This document shows positions 1 to 6,712 of a DNA stretch of 9,043 nucleotides, piece after piece; position 1 is the stretch's first letter, and each line of letters begins with the position of its first letter. The notes under the pieces are model-generated. The model ran no database searches, was not told where the DNA came from, and was given only the letters and a program-made list of their open reading frames with translations. The DNA lies in assembly GCA_035352715.1 (NCBI GenBank), contig DAOPYE010000099.1:1-9043 (forward strand). The letters are read 5' to 3'. Made by a program: the position numbers and the translations under genes. The stretch comes from DAOPYE01 sp035352715 (GTDB lineage Bacteria; Acidobacteriota; Holophagae; Holophagales; Holophagaceae).

Positions 1-20
1 CACAAATTCTGTGGGGGCTT
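1..20 (-). terminator. Possible terminator, cut by the left window edge
   Basis: The minus strand reads AAAGCCCCCAC, then AGAATTT, then GTG at the edge. CAC (1-3) and GTG (11-13) can pair around a 7-base loop, and the C5 run (13-17 on the plus strand as G5) would extend the stem if the sequence beyond the edge reads GGGGGCTTT. It lies about 70 bases after the stop of HEAT protein B, where the operon should end. Only one arm is visible, so this is tentative. The rest of the 1-89 gap holds nothing else convincing. Confidence 0.35.
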
Positions 21-89
21 TGTCGTGCTTATACATAGGGTTCTGATTTCGATAAGACGATGGGGAGGCGAGAATTCCAGGCAACTGGA

Positions 90-2573
90 TCAGCTGCGAT
101 CGCCCACCAGGTATTGACGAATCACGCTGCGGACATCCTCTTGGGATTCCTGGTCCATGACGAGTGCCAGTGCTTCACGCGATTCGCGGGTATTGATCGC
201 GGCCAGGGATTTCGCTGCGGCCAGCCGCATGGGCGTGCTCTCGCGTCCGCCCAGGAACCCCTTTTTGCGGAACAAATCCTGGAGAGGGTCCACGGCCTCT
301 GGGGATCCGATGAGGCCGAGGATCTCGACGGCGCGCAAGCGGATCCGGGCAGCCTCATCGGTCGAACCCTTCGGATTCTGAAGCAGCTCCGCCACGGCGG
401 GAACGGCGCGTGTGGACTTCAATTCCCCCATGGCCGCGAGGGCATCGAGCTGGTTTGATGCCTCCATGCTTGGCAGGTGTTCCACCAGCACCGCAGCGGC
501 TTCGTCCGGATCGCCTAGCAGCGAAACAGCTTGGATGGCGGCGCGACGCACGCGGACATCTCGGTGACCCAATGTCAGGGCAACGTCTTCGAAGGCCGCC
601 TTGTGATCGATCTCTCCCAGCAATACCACGGCATTGCGGACCATGAACCACTTGTCCGACGCCAGGGCTTCGCGAAGAGAAGGAACCGCATTCCTTCCGA
701 TGGCCCGGATGGCGGAAAGCAGATGGGAACGGCGATTTCGGTCCTCTTCGACTTCCAGGCAGCTGACCAGATACTGTGCGGCGGGACGGCCCATCAGTGC
801 GAGCAGCGCATAAATCTGGCTCGTGGGGATCTCCGGATCGCGCTGGTGCAAGAGGGCTGTCATGGACGCCATGTTCAAGGGGCTAGCGAGCCGACCCAGC
901 AGATCGCGTACGGCTTGGGCCTTCCAGCCCGGCGTCCGCGCCCCTGCGAGCACGTACTCCGCAAGGGACAGCATTTCTTTGTAGACGCCATCGAAGTTCT
1001 GCTTCCGGATCCAGTAGCCCAGCAGGGCTTCCATGGCCTGGCAGCTCCATAACAGCGCCTGTTGGTCGTTCTCGGTGCCGATGTGGTTGTGTAGCGTTGT
1101 GAGCAGACTCTGTTCTATGTCTGCGGGCAGGCCCGGTTCTTCCAGGCATTCCGCCAGATCGGCCACGATCTCGGCTGCGTGGCGTCGGCGGTTGATCTCT
1201 GGGCTGGCAAAGCCGGTCTCCAGCTGGGCCAGCAGATCGCGAATGCCCTCGGTTCGTTTGCCGTGGACCAGTTGGCGATTGAGGATCATGACCTGATGCG
1301 CGTCCAGCTCAAAGATGCCGCGATCCATAATGGAAAGACGCAGCTTGGTGTCCGTGCCGTGGCATTCCCACAGGATGGCGTCCTTCAGGCTGTCCAGGTC
1401 CTCAAGGCTCCAGCCTTCGAATTGCAGTCGCCCGCGGATGGCTTCCAGGGCCAGCTCGCGGTCTTTGACGCACTGGAGCAAACCAGCCACCAGTAAGGCG
1501 AGTTCGAAACGCCCGGGGTTGCGCTTGAGGTGGACATCGGCCACGGCCTGGGCCAGGAATTCCGGGGCGAGATAATCCAGCGCGCGGCGCAGGGCCTGTT
1601 CTTCTGCGGGGAAGGTGGGAAGCCCCAGCAGGACCGAACCCTGCGTTAGCGGCTCAAGGATCGAGAGCGCCGTGCGCAAGGTGGCGCGCAGCGTTGTCGG
1701 ATCCATGCGTCCCAGGGAGAGCTGCGCGCCTGTGCCCACCAGCGACGAGAAATCGGGGACCAGGAGGCCCACGGATTCAAACATCTCGCGCTGTTCAGCG
1801 GACCAGGGCATGTGAATCGAGGGCTCTGGGGGCTTGGCAGTCATCTGAACGACCGCCGTGAACAGGGTGCGCAGATCCAGCGTCAAGGCGGCAGGCGAAG
1901 GTGCCGCGTCGGCGGAGGGCAGGATTTCCTCCAATCGGTCCACCAAGCTTGCGGCAGCTGACGAGGCCGCTCGCTCGATGGAAGAAGGCGGCAGTTCGGG
2001 AAGGGCGTCTTCTTCCGCAAGGGGTTCCGGCAGGGCCGAGAGGTTCAGTTCAATGGCGGGATAGGGCGCTCCGGGGAGAGCTTTCTTCGTGAAGTCCTCA
2101 TCATCGAGGCTCAGCAGCTCCGCGTCGTTGTTCGATCGCTCGATGGGGATGGATTGGGCAGGCTCGGATTCCAGGACTTGGATGCTGCTGCCTTCGGGAA
2201 GCAGAGATTTGGGGCCTCCCATCTCGTGCAGGCGCGCCGGCGTCAATTGCAGCGCAAAGAAGAACAGCTGCAGCTCGTCGTGATCCAGTCCGTCGTAGAA
2301 GGCCACCCCAGCGATATCGCGGGCCTCCATTTCGCTGGACAGGGCCTGCGTGGCGTTCGGCGCTCCCACGATGGGGCGACCCTGGAACCAGAGGCGTCCC
2401 TTGGAACTGGTGATAATCAGGGGGCTGCTCTGCTTGAGCAGACCACACAGATGCTCCATGGTCGCGTCCATGGACTGGATGGTTTGCGGGTGATCTTGGG
2501 CGTAGTGAGCTTGAGCCTTCATGGCTCGGTGAAGCAACTCGGCAAGAGATGTCAGGGACTTGGGAATTTCCAT
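90..2573 (-). CDS. HEAT-repeat protein B, paralogue of HEAT protein A
   Basis: 827-residue predicted cytosolic protein, last gene of the cluster. The N-terminal domain (1-~140) matches that of protein A: Y24-x3-H28-P29, G65-R-P67 and ARDIAGVAFYDGLD (84-97). A longer acidic, Pro/Ala-rich linker (~141-228) follows, then a helical middle (~230-570) and a C-terminal HEAT block (~580-827) with units such as KWFMVRNAVVLLGEID, VRVRRAAIQAVSLLG, RIRLRAVEILGLIG and MRLAAAKSLAAI. The two proteins align co-linearly from end to end by eye; over residues 743-764 here and 682-703 in protein A, 11 of 22 positions are identical. No enzymatic motif is visible, and a protein-binding role is inferred from the HEAT fold. 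The start ATG has a modest AGGA 10 bases upstream. The 12-base gap to the kinase gene puts it in the same transcript. The difference from protein A is mainly the longer linker. Confidence 0.9.
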   Translation of the reverse strand: MEIPKSLTSLAELLHRAMKAQAHYAQDHPQTIQSMDATMEHLCGLLKQSSPLIITSSKGRLWFQGRPIVGAPNATQALSSEMEARDIAGVAFYDGLDHDELQLFFFALQLTPARLHEMGGPKSLLPEGSSIQVLESEPAQSIPIERSNNDAELLSLDDEDFTKKALPGAPYPAIELNLSALPEPLAEEDALPELPPSSIERAASSAAASLVDRLEEILPSADAAPSPAALTLDLRTLFTAVVQMTAKPPEPSIHMPWSAEQREMFESVGLLVPDFSSLVGTGAQLSLGRMDPTTLRATLRTALSILEPLTQGSVLLGLPTFPAEEQALRRALDYLAPEFLAQAVADVHLKRNPGRFELALLVAGLLQCVKDRELALEAIRGRLQFEGWSLEDLDSLKDAILWECHGTDTKLRLSIMDRGIFELDAHQVMILNRQLVHGKRTEGIRDLLAQLETGFASPEINRRRHAAEIVADLAECLEEPGLPADIEQSLLTTLHNHIGTENDQQALLWSCQAMEALLGYWIRKQNFDGVYKEMLSLAEYVLAGARTPGWKAQAVRDLLGRLASPLNMASMTALLHQRDPEIPTSQIYALLALMGRPAAQYLVSCLEVEEDRNRRSHLLSAIRAIGRNAVPSLREALASDKWFMVRNAVVLLGEIDHKAAFEDVALTLGHRDVRVRRAAIQAVSLLGDPDEAAAVLVEHLPSMEASNQLDALAAMGELKSTRAVPAVAELLQNPKGSTDEAARIRLRAVEILGLIGSPEAVDPLQDLFRKKGFLGGRESTPMRLAAAKSLAAINTRESREALALVMDQESQEDVRSVIRQYLVGDRS

Positions 2574-2585
2574 CGCACGAATATC

Positions 2586-3650
2586 CTAGCCTGCCACGGG
2601 CAATCGTAGGTGAACCTTTGTGCCTACTTCGAGCTTGCTCTCCATGTAGAGCAGGCCTCCGTGGGCCACCAGAATGCGGTGGCTGACCGCCAGGCCAAGG
2701 CCGGTGCCTCCACCGAAGGTGCTGAAAAAGGGATCAAAGATGCGGGAAAGGGCGTCAGCAGGGATGCCACAGCCATTGTCTTCCAGTGTCAGATGCCAGT
2801 GGGGTCTGCCGTCCAGCGACTCGGCGGTTGCCTCCAGTTGAAGATGTGGGGCGGGGCGGTCCTCCAGTGCCTTCCAGGCGTTCTGGAGCAGGTTCACGGC
2901 CACCTGTCGCAGCAGGCCGGGGTCAGCGGACCAGGTCGCATCATGCGGGATCTCGTTTTCCCACGCGATGGTTTCAGGCAGGCCGGAAGCTGTGCGAGCT
3001 TCCTCCCAAAATGTGCGAAGCGAAATGGCCTCGCATTTCGGCAGAATGTCGCGGCTGAACATCAAGGTATTGGTCACCAGGGTGTTCAAGCGCTGGACAC
3101 TCTCCTGGACGCGGTGCGCCAGTTCCAGCTGGGCTGGCATGTCTTTCAGGTCATCGGCCAGAATTCCAGCAAAGAGGGCCACGCTGCCAAGGGGGTTGCG
3201 GATCTCGTGGGCCAGTTCTGCGGCCATGAGCCCCATGGCTTGGAGCCGTTCTTCGCGCGTGGCCTGCTGGGCTCGCAGATGCGCTTCTGTTACGTCGCGC
3301 AGGGTCACGATGCGCCCGGCGTCCGTGGGGCGGGATTCCTGCTCCAGGAAGTGTTCTCGCCCCTTCACATCCCGAAAAGGCCGAACGCCGATCGGAGACG
3401 CCGGATGCCAGGGGTCAAGGCCATCCAGGAACGTGCCTCCCAGACCTTCGGGACGGTTGGAGAAGCGCAGCTCTCCGTCTTCGCCCAGCACCCAGATGGC
3501 AAACGGAACCGCTTCGATGACCGTCTGGAGCTCGTTTTGAAGGCGTCCGAGCTGGGCCTGAAGGGATTCGTAGCGGCGCTGCAGCTGCTCCGACGCCTCG
3601 GTGAAGGCGGCGAAGGCTTCCATCAATTGCTGAGGTTGGGGGGCGATCAT
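2586..3650 (-). CDS. Soluble PAS-type sensor histidine kinase (FleS/FlrB-like)
   Basis: 354-residue cytosolic two-component kinase without transmembrane segments. Order: an N-terminal coiled coil (~8-42); a divergent PAS-like sensor domain (~42-125, from ELQTVIEAVPFAIWVLGEDG to IVTLRDVTEAH); a HisKA dimerisation domain with the phospho-acceptor H148 in AELAHEIRNPLGS; and a HATPase_c domain with N box N253/N257, G1 box D291-x-G293-x-G295, F box F305-DPFF and G2 box GGGTGLGLA (313-321). All catalytic boxes are intact. The coiled coil feeding a short PAS and the segment after the H box resemble FleS/FlrB kinases, whose usual partners are NtrC-family sigma-54 activators in flagellar control. That resemblance is from memory and does not prove a flagellar role. 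No response regulator is in the window. The start overlaps the HEAT protein A stop (ATGA), and HEAT protein B begins 12 bases after the TAG stop. Confidence 0.94.
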   Translation of the reverse strand: MIAPQPQQLMEAFAAFTEASEQLQRRYESLQAQLGRLQNELQTVIEAVPFAIWVLGEDGELRFSNRPEGLGGTFLDGLDPWHPASPIGVRPFRDVKGREHFLEQESRPTDAGRIVTLRDVTEAHLRAQQATREERLQAMGLMAAELAHEIRNPLGSVALFAGILADDLKDMPAQLELAHRVQESVQRLNTLVTNTLMFSRDILPKCEAISLRTFWEEARTASGLPETIAWENEIPHDATWSADPGLLRQVAVNLLQNAWKALEDRPAPHLQLEATAESLDGRPHWHLTLEDNGCGIPADALSRIFDPFFSTFGGGTGLGLAVSHRILVAHGGLLYMESKLEVGTKVHLRLPVAG

Positions 3651-5953
3651 GCGCGCCTCGGAGCGTTCAGGACGGCGAGGAGTGCCTCCTTTTCCCTGCC
3701 TTTGGGTTCATCCTGCGCCAACAGCCTCAGCGCTTCCAGGGCCTGCGGCGAGCCCAGGGCGCTCAACGCATTGGCAGCCGCAAGGCGCACATCCAGGGGT
3801 TCGGCGGACGTGAAAATCCGCCCGCGCCGGCGCGTTATGTCGATCAGGAATGGGATGGCTGCCGCGTTTCCGATATGGCCAAGGGTCTCGATGGCCTTCA
3901 GGCGCAGGCGCTCAGGCGTCTGAGGATTTTTGCCGAATTCCCCCAGCACCGGCACGGCCGCCGCAGACTGGATCTGGCTGAGCCCGAACAGGATCTCCAG
4001 CTGGGTTTCGGGATCGGCCGTCGGAAACACGTTCAGCAGCCGTGCCCCCGAAGGGGGGCCGCCCAGCTTCCACACGGCGCGCACCGCCGAGCGGCGTACC
4101 CGTCCATCCTCGTGATTCAGGCAGCGCGATACATCTTCCAGCAGACTGGCGTCGCCCATTTCGGAGAGCAGGTTGAGCGTATTGCGGACCAGATACCAGC
4201 GTTCTGAATGCAGGCCTTCTTCCAATGCGCTCAGCGCCGAGGCACCCAGATGGCGGATCAACTCCAGCAGGCGGCCTCGGCGCTTGCGGTCCGGTTCTTC
4301 TCCCAGAGCCTGGACGATGAAGCGAGCCGCCGAGGTTCCAAGGAATTCGAAATATGGCAGAAAGACGTTCAGCAGCGCTTCGGGCGCGGCACCGTGCAGG
4401 CCCTCCAGGGTCTGCGCGAGCAAGTCAGGTGAAGCGAGGCTGCCTTCCAGGCGCTCCAAGGCTTCGCGGCGCCATGGCTGTTCGTCCTCCAGGAACGCGC
4501 AGAGCCCGCTCAGTTCCTGGATGATGCCCTGGGCATGGGTGGGATCTCCCTGGTGCAGCGCATGTCCCAGCAGGACCTGGATGGCGGCTTCGGTCGGGCG
4601 GTGGATCTGAAGGATGGGCTCCCAGCCAAAATGGGCGGTCAGCGCGGGCTGCACTAGGCTCTCCGCTTCGGGGGGAAGGCCCGGATCCGCAACCCACTGG
4701 GTGACGCCCCCGAGGGTTTGGGCCGCGGATTCCCGCGTGGGTGGATCTTCGGCCGTGAGATTGGTCGTGACTTCTTCGAGCAGTTTGAGGAAGGGCTCCA
4801 GGCGGTTCTGGTCCAGGAGCTTTCGGAGGAACTCCAGGCGCTCGGCCGTACTCAATGCCCAGAGCCGACCCTGCTCCAGCGTCATGCGGAGCTGGGTGTC
4901 GAGGGTGGCGTTTTCCCATTCCAGGTGATGGAACAGATCCTGGATGCCACGGATATCCATGGATTGCCGACGCGCGTGGCGCTCCAGTTCCTCGAGCATG
5001 GATGACTGCTGTTGCGGGAGCTGCCGCAGGATCTCGAAGAGGTTCTCGCGTAAACTGCGCCAGGCCGTGCCCTGGGCCAGCAGTTCCGTCGAGGCTTCGC
5101 CGAAAATGTCCGGAGCGAGGCGTTCCAGTCCCTGGCGCAACCCGGCCGGGGTGGAAGGGGCGGAATCCAGTCCCTTGAGAACACCCAGCCGGGTTTCGGC
5201 CGGAAGGCTTTGCAGGGCTTGGCGAAGGCTTGCCATCTGGCTTTCCGAAGGCGTGCCATCGGTCCACCCGCTTTCGCGCGCGAAAGCCCCCAGGCCGGAG
5301 AGATCCACCTGCGGAATGCGCCCCAGGATGCGCTCGGCGCTCTGGGCTTCGTTCGTGGGCGAACCGAGCTGTTCGCTGGCGGCCAGAAGGTGGACCCGCC
5401 ACTGGCGCAGGATGGTGCCGAGCTGTTCCGCCTCAAGAGTTTCAATCGCGGACGCAGACATGGCAGAGGCTGGGATCGCTTGCCCCTGAAGGGACAGCGG
5501 AGCGGCATCCGCGCCGTCTCCATCGCCCTCACGGACTTCGCGATACTGGGTCTGACTAAGGCTGACGCGGTGCAGGTTCAGGCTTTCCATCACGCGGGCG
5601 ATGCCGCCCTGCTCTTCGATCTTGGAGGGCTTCAGGATGAGCGTCTGGAGCACGGCCAGAATCTCGGAAGCATCAACGCCGCGCTGGAACACTAGGCCCG
5701 AGATCTGGCGCTCGCCCAGCTGCTTGGCGAGGGCTTGGAGGTGCAGGCTTAGTCCCTCCACCGGCGAGCCATTAGCGAAGACCTTGCCCGCGCTGGTGGA
5801 GATATGGAGTTGAGGCTGTTCCTGCAGCCAGCCGCCCAAAGAGGTGGCCAGGGCCTCGACGGTGGCTACGGCACGCGGATGCGCCGGGGTATACATCTGC
5901 AGGGCTTTGAGAGCCATTTGCAGGGTCTGGGCCAGCTCGAGGAAGTTGTTCAT
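3647..5953 (-). CDS. HEAT-repeat protein A with shared N-terminal domain
   Basis: 768-residue predicted cytosolic protein with no signal peptide or membrane helix. Residues 1-~135 form an alpha/beta N-terminal domain I cannot name, with Y21-x3-H25-P26, a G62-S-P64 segment and the ERQISGLVFQRGVD stretch (81-94). A short acidic, Ala/Ser-rich linker (~140-175) follows. Residues ~180-530 are helical without a recognised motif. Residues ~535-768 are HEAT-like helical pairs, for example ERWYLVRNTLNLLSEMG, GRVRRSAVRAVWKLGG, RLRLKAIETLGHIG and DVRLAAANALSALG, each with the conserved Arg/Ala and Leu-Gly spacing. HEAT arrays usually bind proteins, so a scaffold or adaptor role is inferred. It is a full-length paralogue of the HEAT protein at 90-2573. 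Its start overlaps the HD gene stop (ATGA) and its stop overlaps the kinase start (ATGA). No catalytic residues are evident. Confidence 0.9.
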   Translation of the reverse strand: MNNFLELAQTLQMALKALQMYTPAHPRAVATVEALATSLGGWLQEQPQLHISTSAGKVFANGSPVEGLSLHLQALAKQLGERQISGLVFQRGVDASEILAVLQTLILKPSKIEEQGGIARVMESLNLHRVSLSQTQYREVREGDGDGADAAPLSLQGQAIPASAMSASAIETLEAEQLGTILRQWRVHLLAASEQLGSPTNEAQSAERILGRIPQVDLSGLGAFARESGWTDGTPSESQMASLRQALQSLPAETRLGVLKGLDSAPSTPAGLRQGLERLAPDIFGEASTELLAQGTAWRSLRENLFEILRQLPQQQSSMLEELERHARRQSMDIRGIQDLFHHLEWENATLDTQLRMTLEQGRLWALSTAERLEFLRKLLDQNRLEPFLKLLEEVTTNLTAEDPPTRESAAQTLGGVTQWVADPGLPPEAESLVQPALTAHFGWEPILQIHRPTEAAIQVLLGHALHQGDPTHAQGIIQELSGLCAFLEDEQPWRREALERLEGSLASPDLLAQTLEGLHGAAPEALLNVFLPYFEFLGTSAARFIVQALGEEPDRKRRGRLLELIRHLGASALSALEEGLHSERWYLVRNTLNLLSEMGDASLLEDVSRCLNHEDGRVRRSAVRAVWKLGGPPSGARLLNVFPTADPETQLEILFGLSQIQSAAAVPVLGEFGKNPQTPERLRLKAIETLGHIGNAAAIPFLIDITRRRGRIFTSAEPLDVRLAAANALSALGSPQALEALRLLAQDEPKGREKEALLAVLNAPRRA
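3656..3659 (-). promoter_or_regulatory. Ribosome binding site of the histidine kinase gene
   Basis: The minus strand reads GAGG, 5 bases before the ATG at 3650, inside the last codons of HEAT protein A. It supports re-initiation at the ATGA overlap. Confidence 0.6.
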
Positions 5954-6627
5954 GGTTCCGATTCCTCCATGGGATCGTTCCATTCGCGGCTTAGCTGGTG
6001 GTAGTGCAACTGGATGAAGCGAAGGCGGCGCGCCCCTTCGATCCGGGCCACCTCGGTGTTGAAGCTGGAGACGATGCCGTGGGCCAGGGAAAGCCAGTGG
6101 CGTCCCCGATCCAGGATGGAAGCGGTGTCGACAGGCTGAAAGGCGCCGCTGATGCAGCCGAAGTGCACCAGGCTTGCCGCGCCGATCTTGCTGAGCTTGT
6201 CGGCATCCCACAGGCAGGCGGTCTCGAGCGGCTCCAGTCGGTGTTCCAGGCGCAGCCCCACGTGGTGTTCGATCGCGTGGCGCACGGCAGGAATCTTCGC
6301 CACCGGGAAATCGGTGTGCTTCAGGATGCCTTCCACCAGGAGCGAAGCCTCCTGCGCGTGATGGTCCTTGCCCTTCGGGTCGTTCAGGTGCTTGGCGCAG
6401 TCGTGCAGCCACGCGGCGCATTCCACGATCTCCAGATCCGCGCCGGTGCGCGCGGCCAGCCACCGGGCGATTTTCACGGCCGCGAGGGTGTGTTCGAACC
6501 GGTAGTTGAAGATCGCCCTGGGATGGCCTTCCACCTCGCGGTGCGTGCCCCACGCGCGGATGGAGTCCGCCTCCGAAGATTCCCGCAGCATCGTCTCGCA
6601 GGCTTGGCGCCAAGGTCTTTTCCGCAT
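5950..6627 (-). CDS. HD-domain metal-dependent phosphohydrolase (YedJ-like)
   Basis: 225-residue soluble protein, first gene of the four-gene cluster. It has the HD-superfamily metal ligands in order: H46 in the YRFEHTL segment, H75-D76 in AAWLHDCAKH, H121/H122 in AIEHHVG, and D141/D143 in CLWDADKLSKIGA. This ligand pattern marks metal-dependent phosphohydrolases acting on nucleotides or other phosphoesters. The segment after the HD pair (GKDHHAQEAS) and the DADKL ending resemble the YedJ/PF01966 type more than RelA/SpoT or HD-GYP, and no GYP motif is present. There is no signal peptide or membrane helix, so it should be cytosolic. The start is supported by GAGGA 6 bases upstream. Its TGA stop overlaps the start of the next gene as ATGA, implying translational coupling to HEAT protein A. 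The substrate is unknown; a signalling nucleotide is possible but not shown. Confidence 0.9.
   Translation of the reverse strand: MRKRPWRQACETMLRESSEADSIRAWGTHREVEGHPRAIFNYRFEHTLAAVKIARWLAARTGADLEIVECAAWLHDCAKHLNDPKGKDHHAQEASLLVEGILKHTDFPVAKIPAVRHAIEHHVGLRLEHRLEPLETACLWDADKLSKIGAASLVHFGCISGAFQPVDTASILDRGRHWLSLAHGIVSSFNTEVARIEGARRLRFIQLHYHQLSREWNDPMEESEP
5964..5968 (-). promoter_or_regulatory. Ribosome binding site fixing the start of HEAT protein A
   Basis: The minus strand reads GGAGG, 10 bases before the ATG at 5953, inside the end of the HD gene. It supports the internal start at 5953 over a much longer open frame to 6631 that merely shadows the HD gene. Confidence 0.65.
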
Positions 6628-6633
6628 CCATTA

Positions 6634-6638
6634 TCCTC
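6634..6638 (-). promoter_or_regulatory. Ribosome binding site of the HD-domain gene
   Basis: The minus strand reads GAGGA, 6 bases before the ATG at 6627. Another ATG at 6631 is only 2 bases away and in a different frame, so the spacing picks the 6627 start. Confidence 0.75.
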
Positions 6639-6653
6639 GATGGGATGAAGGTA

Positions 6654-6676
6654 CCACTGGATCTGGAAAGATGTGG
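6654..6676. repeat. Imperfect inverted repeat in the intergenic gap upstream of the HD-HEAT operon
   Basis: Half-arms CCAC (6654-6657) and ATCT (6661-6664) pair with AGAT (6669-6672) and GTGG (6673-6676), with a GGAA centre and a 3-base bulge (TGG, 6658-6660). It sits between the terminator and the ribosome binding site of the HD gene, where a promoter or operator for the four-gene cluster would be expected. I see no convincing -35/-10 pair beside it. It could be an operator, a 5'-leader hairpin or chance. Confidence 0.3.
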
Positions 6677-6681
6677 ACCCG

Positions 6682-6704
6682 AAAAGCAGCGCCCGTCGGC
6701 GCTG
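6682..6704 (-). terminator. Intrinsic terminator after the nitroreductase gene
   Basis: The minus strand reads CAGCGCC-GACG-GGCGCTG: a perfect 7-bp GC-rich stem (6698-6704 with 6687-6693) and a 4-base loop, followed after one C by TTTT (6682-6685). It begins 8 bases past the nitroreductase stop and so ends the guaA-side transcript before the HD-HEAT cluster. The T run is short, so termination may be partial. Confidence 0.75.
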
Positions 6705-6712
6705 GTCTGGAT

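Noticed and set aside
28..55. Minus-strand promoter-like pair TTATCG and TATAAG with a 16-base spacer
   Set aside because: The -35 match is poor, and it would fire directly into the probable terminator at 1-20. One such match is expected by chance in AT-richer intergenic sequence.
76..89. Hairpin TCCAG-TTGC-CTGGA right after the HEAT protein B stop
   Set aside because: The stem is only 5 bp and no T run follows, so it is too weak to call a terminator.
2610..3923. Long plus-strand open frame (437 residues) antisense to the kinase
   Set aside because: It lies opposite a kinase with every catalytic box intact and has no recognisable domain. Long antisense frames are common in GC-rich coding sequence.
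5954..6631. N-terminal extension of the HEAT protein A frame to an ATG at 6631, giving 994 residues
   Set aside because: The extension is a stop-free shadow of the HD-domain gene, which has intact metal ligands and its own ribosome binding site. The extension is Arg/Gly/Pro-rich with no fold, and the paralogue starts at the position matching 5953.
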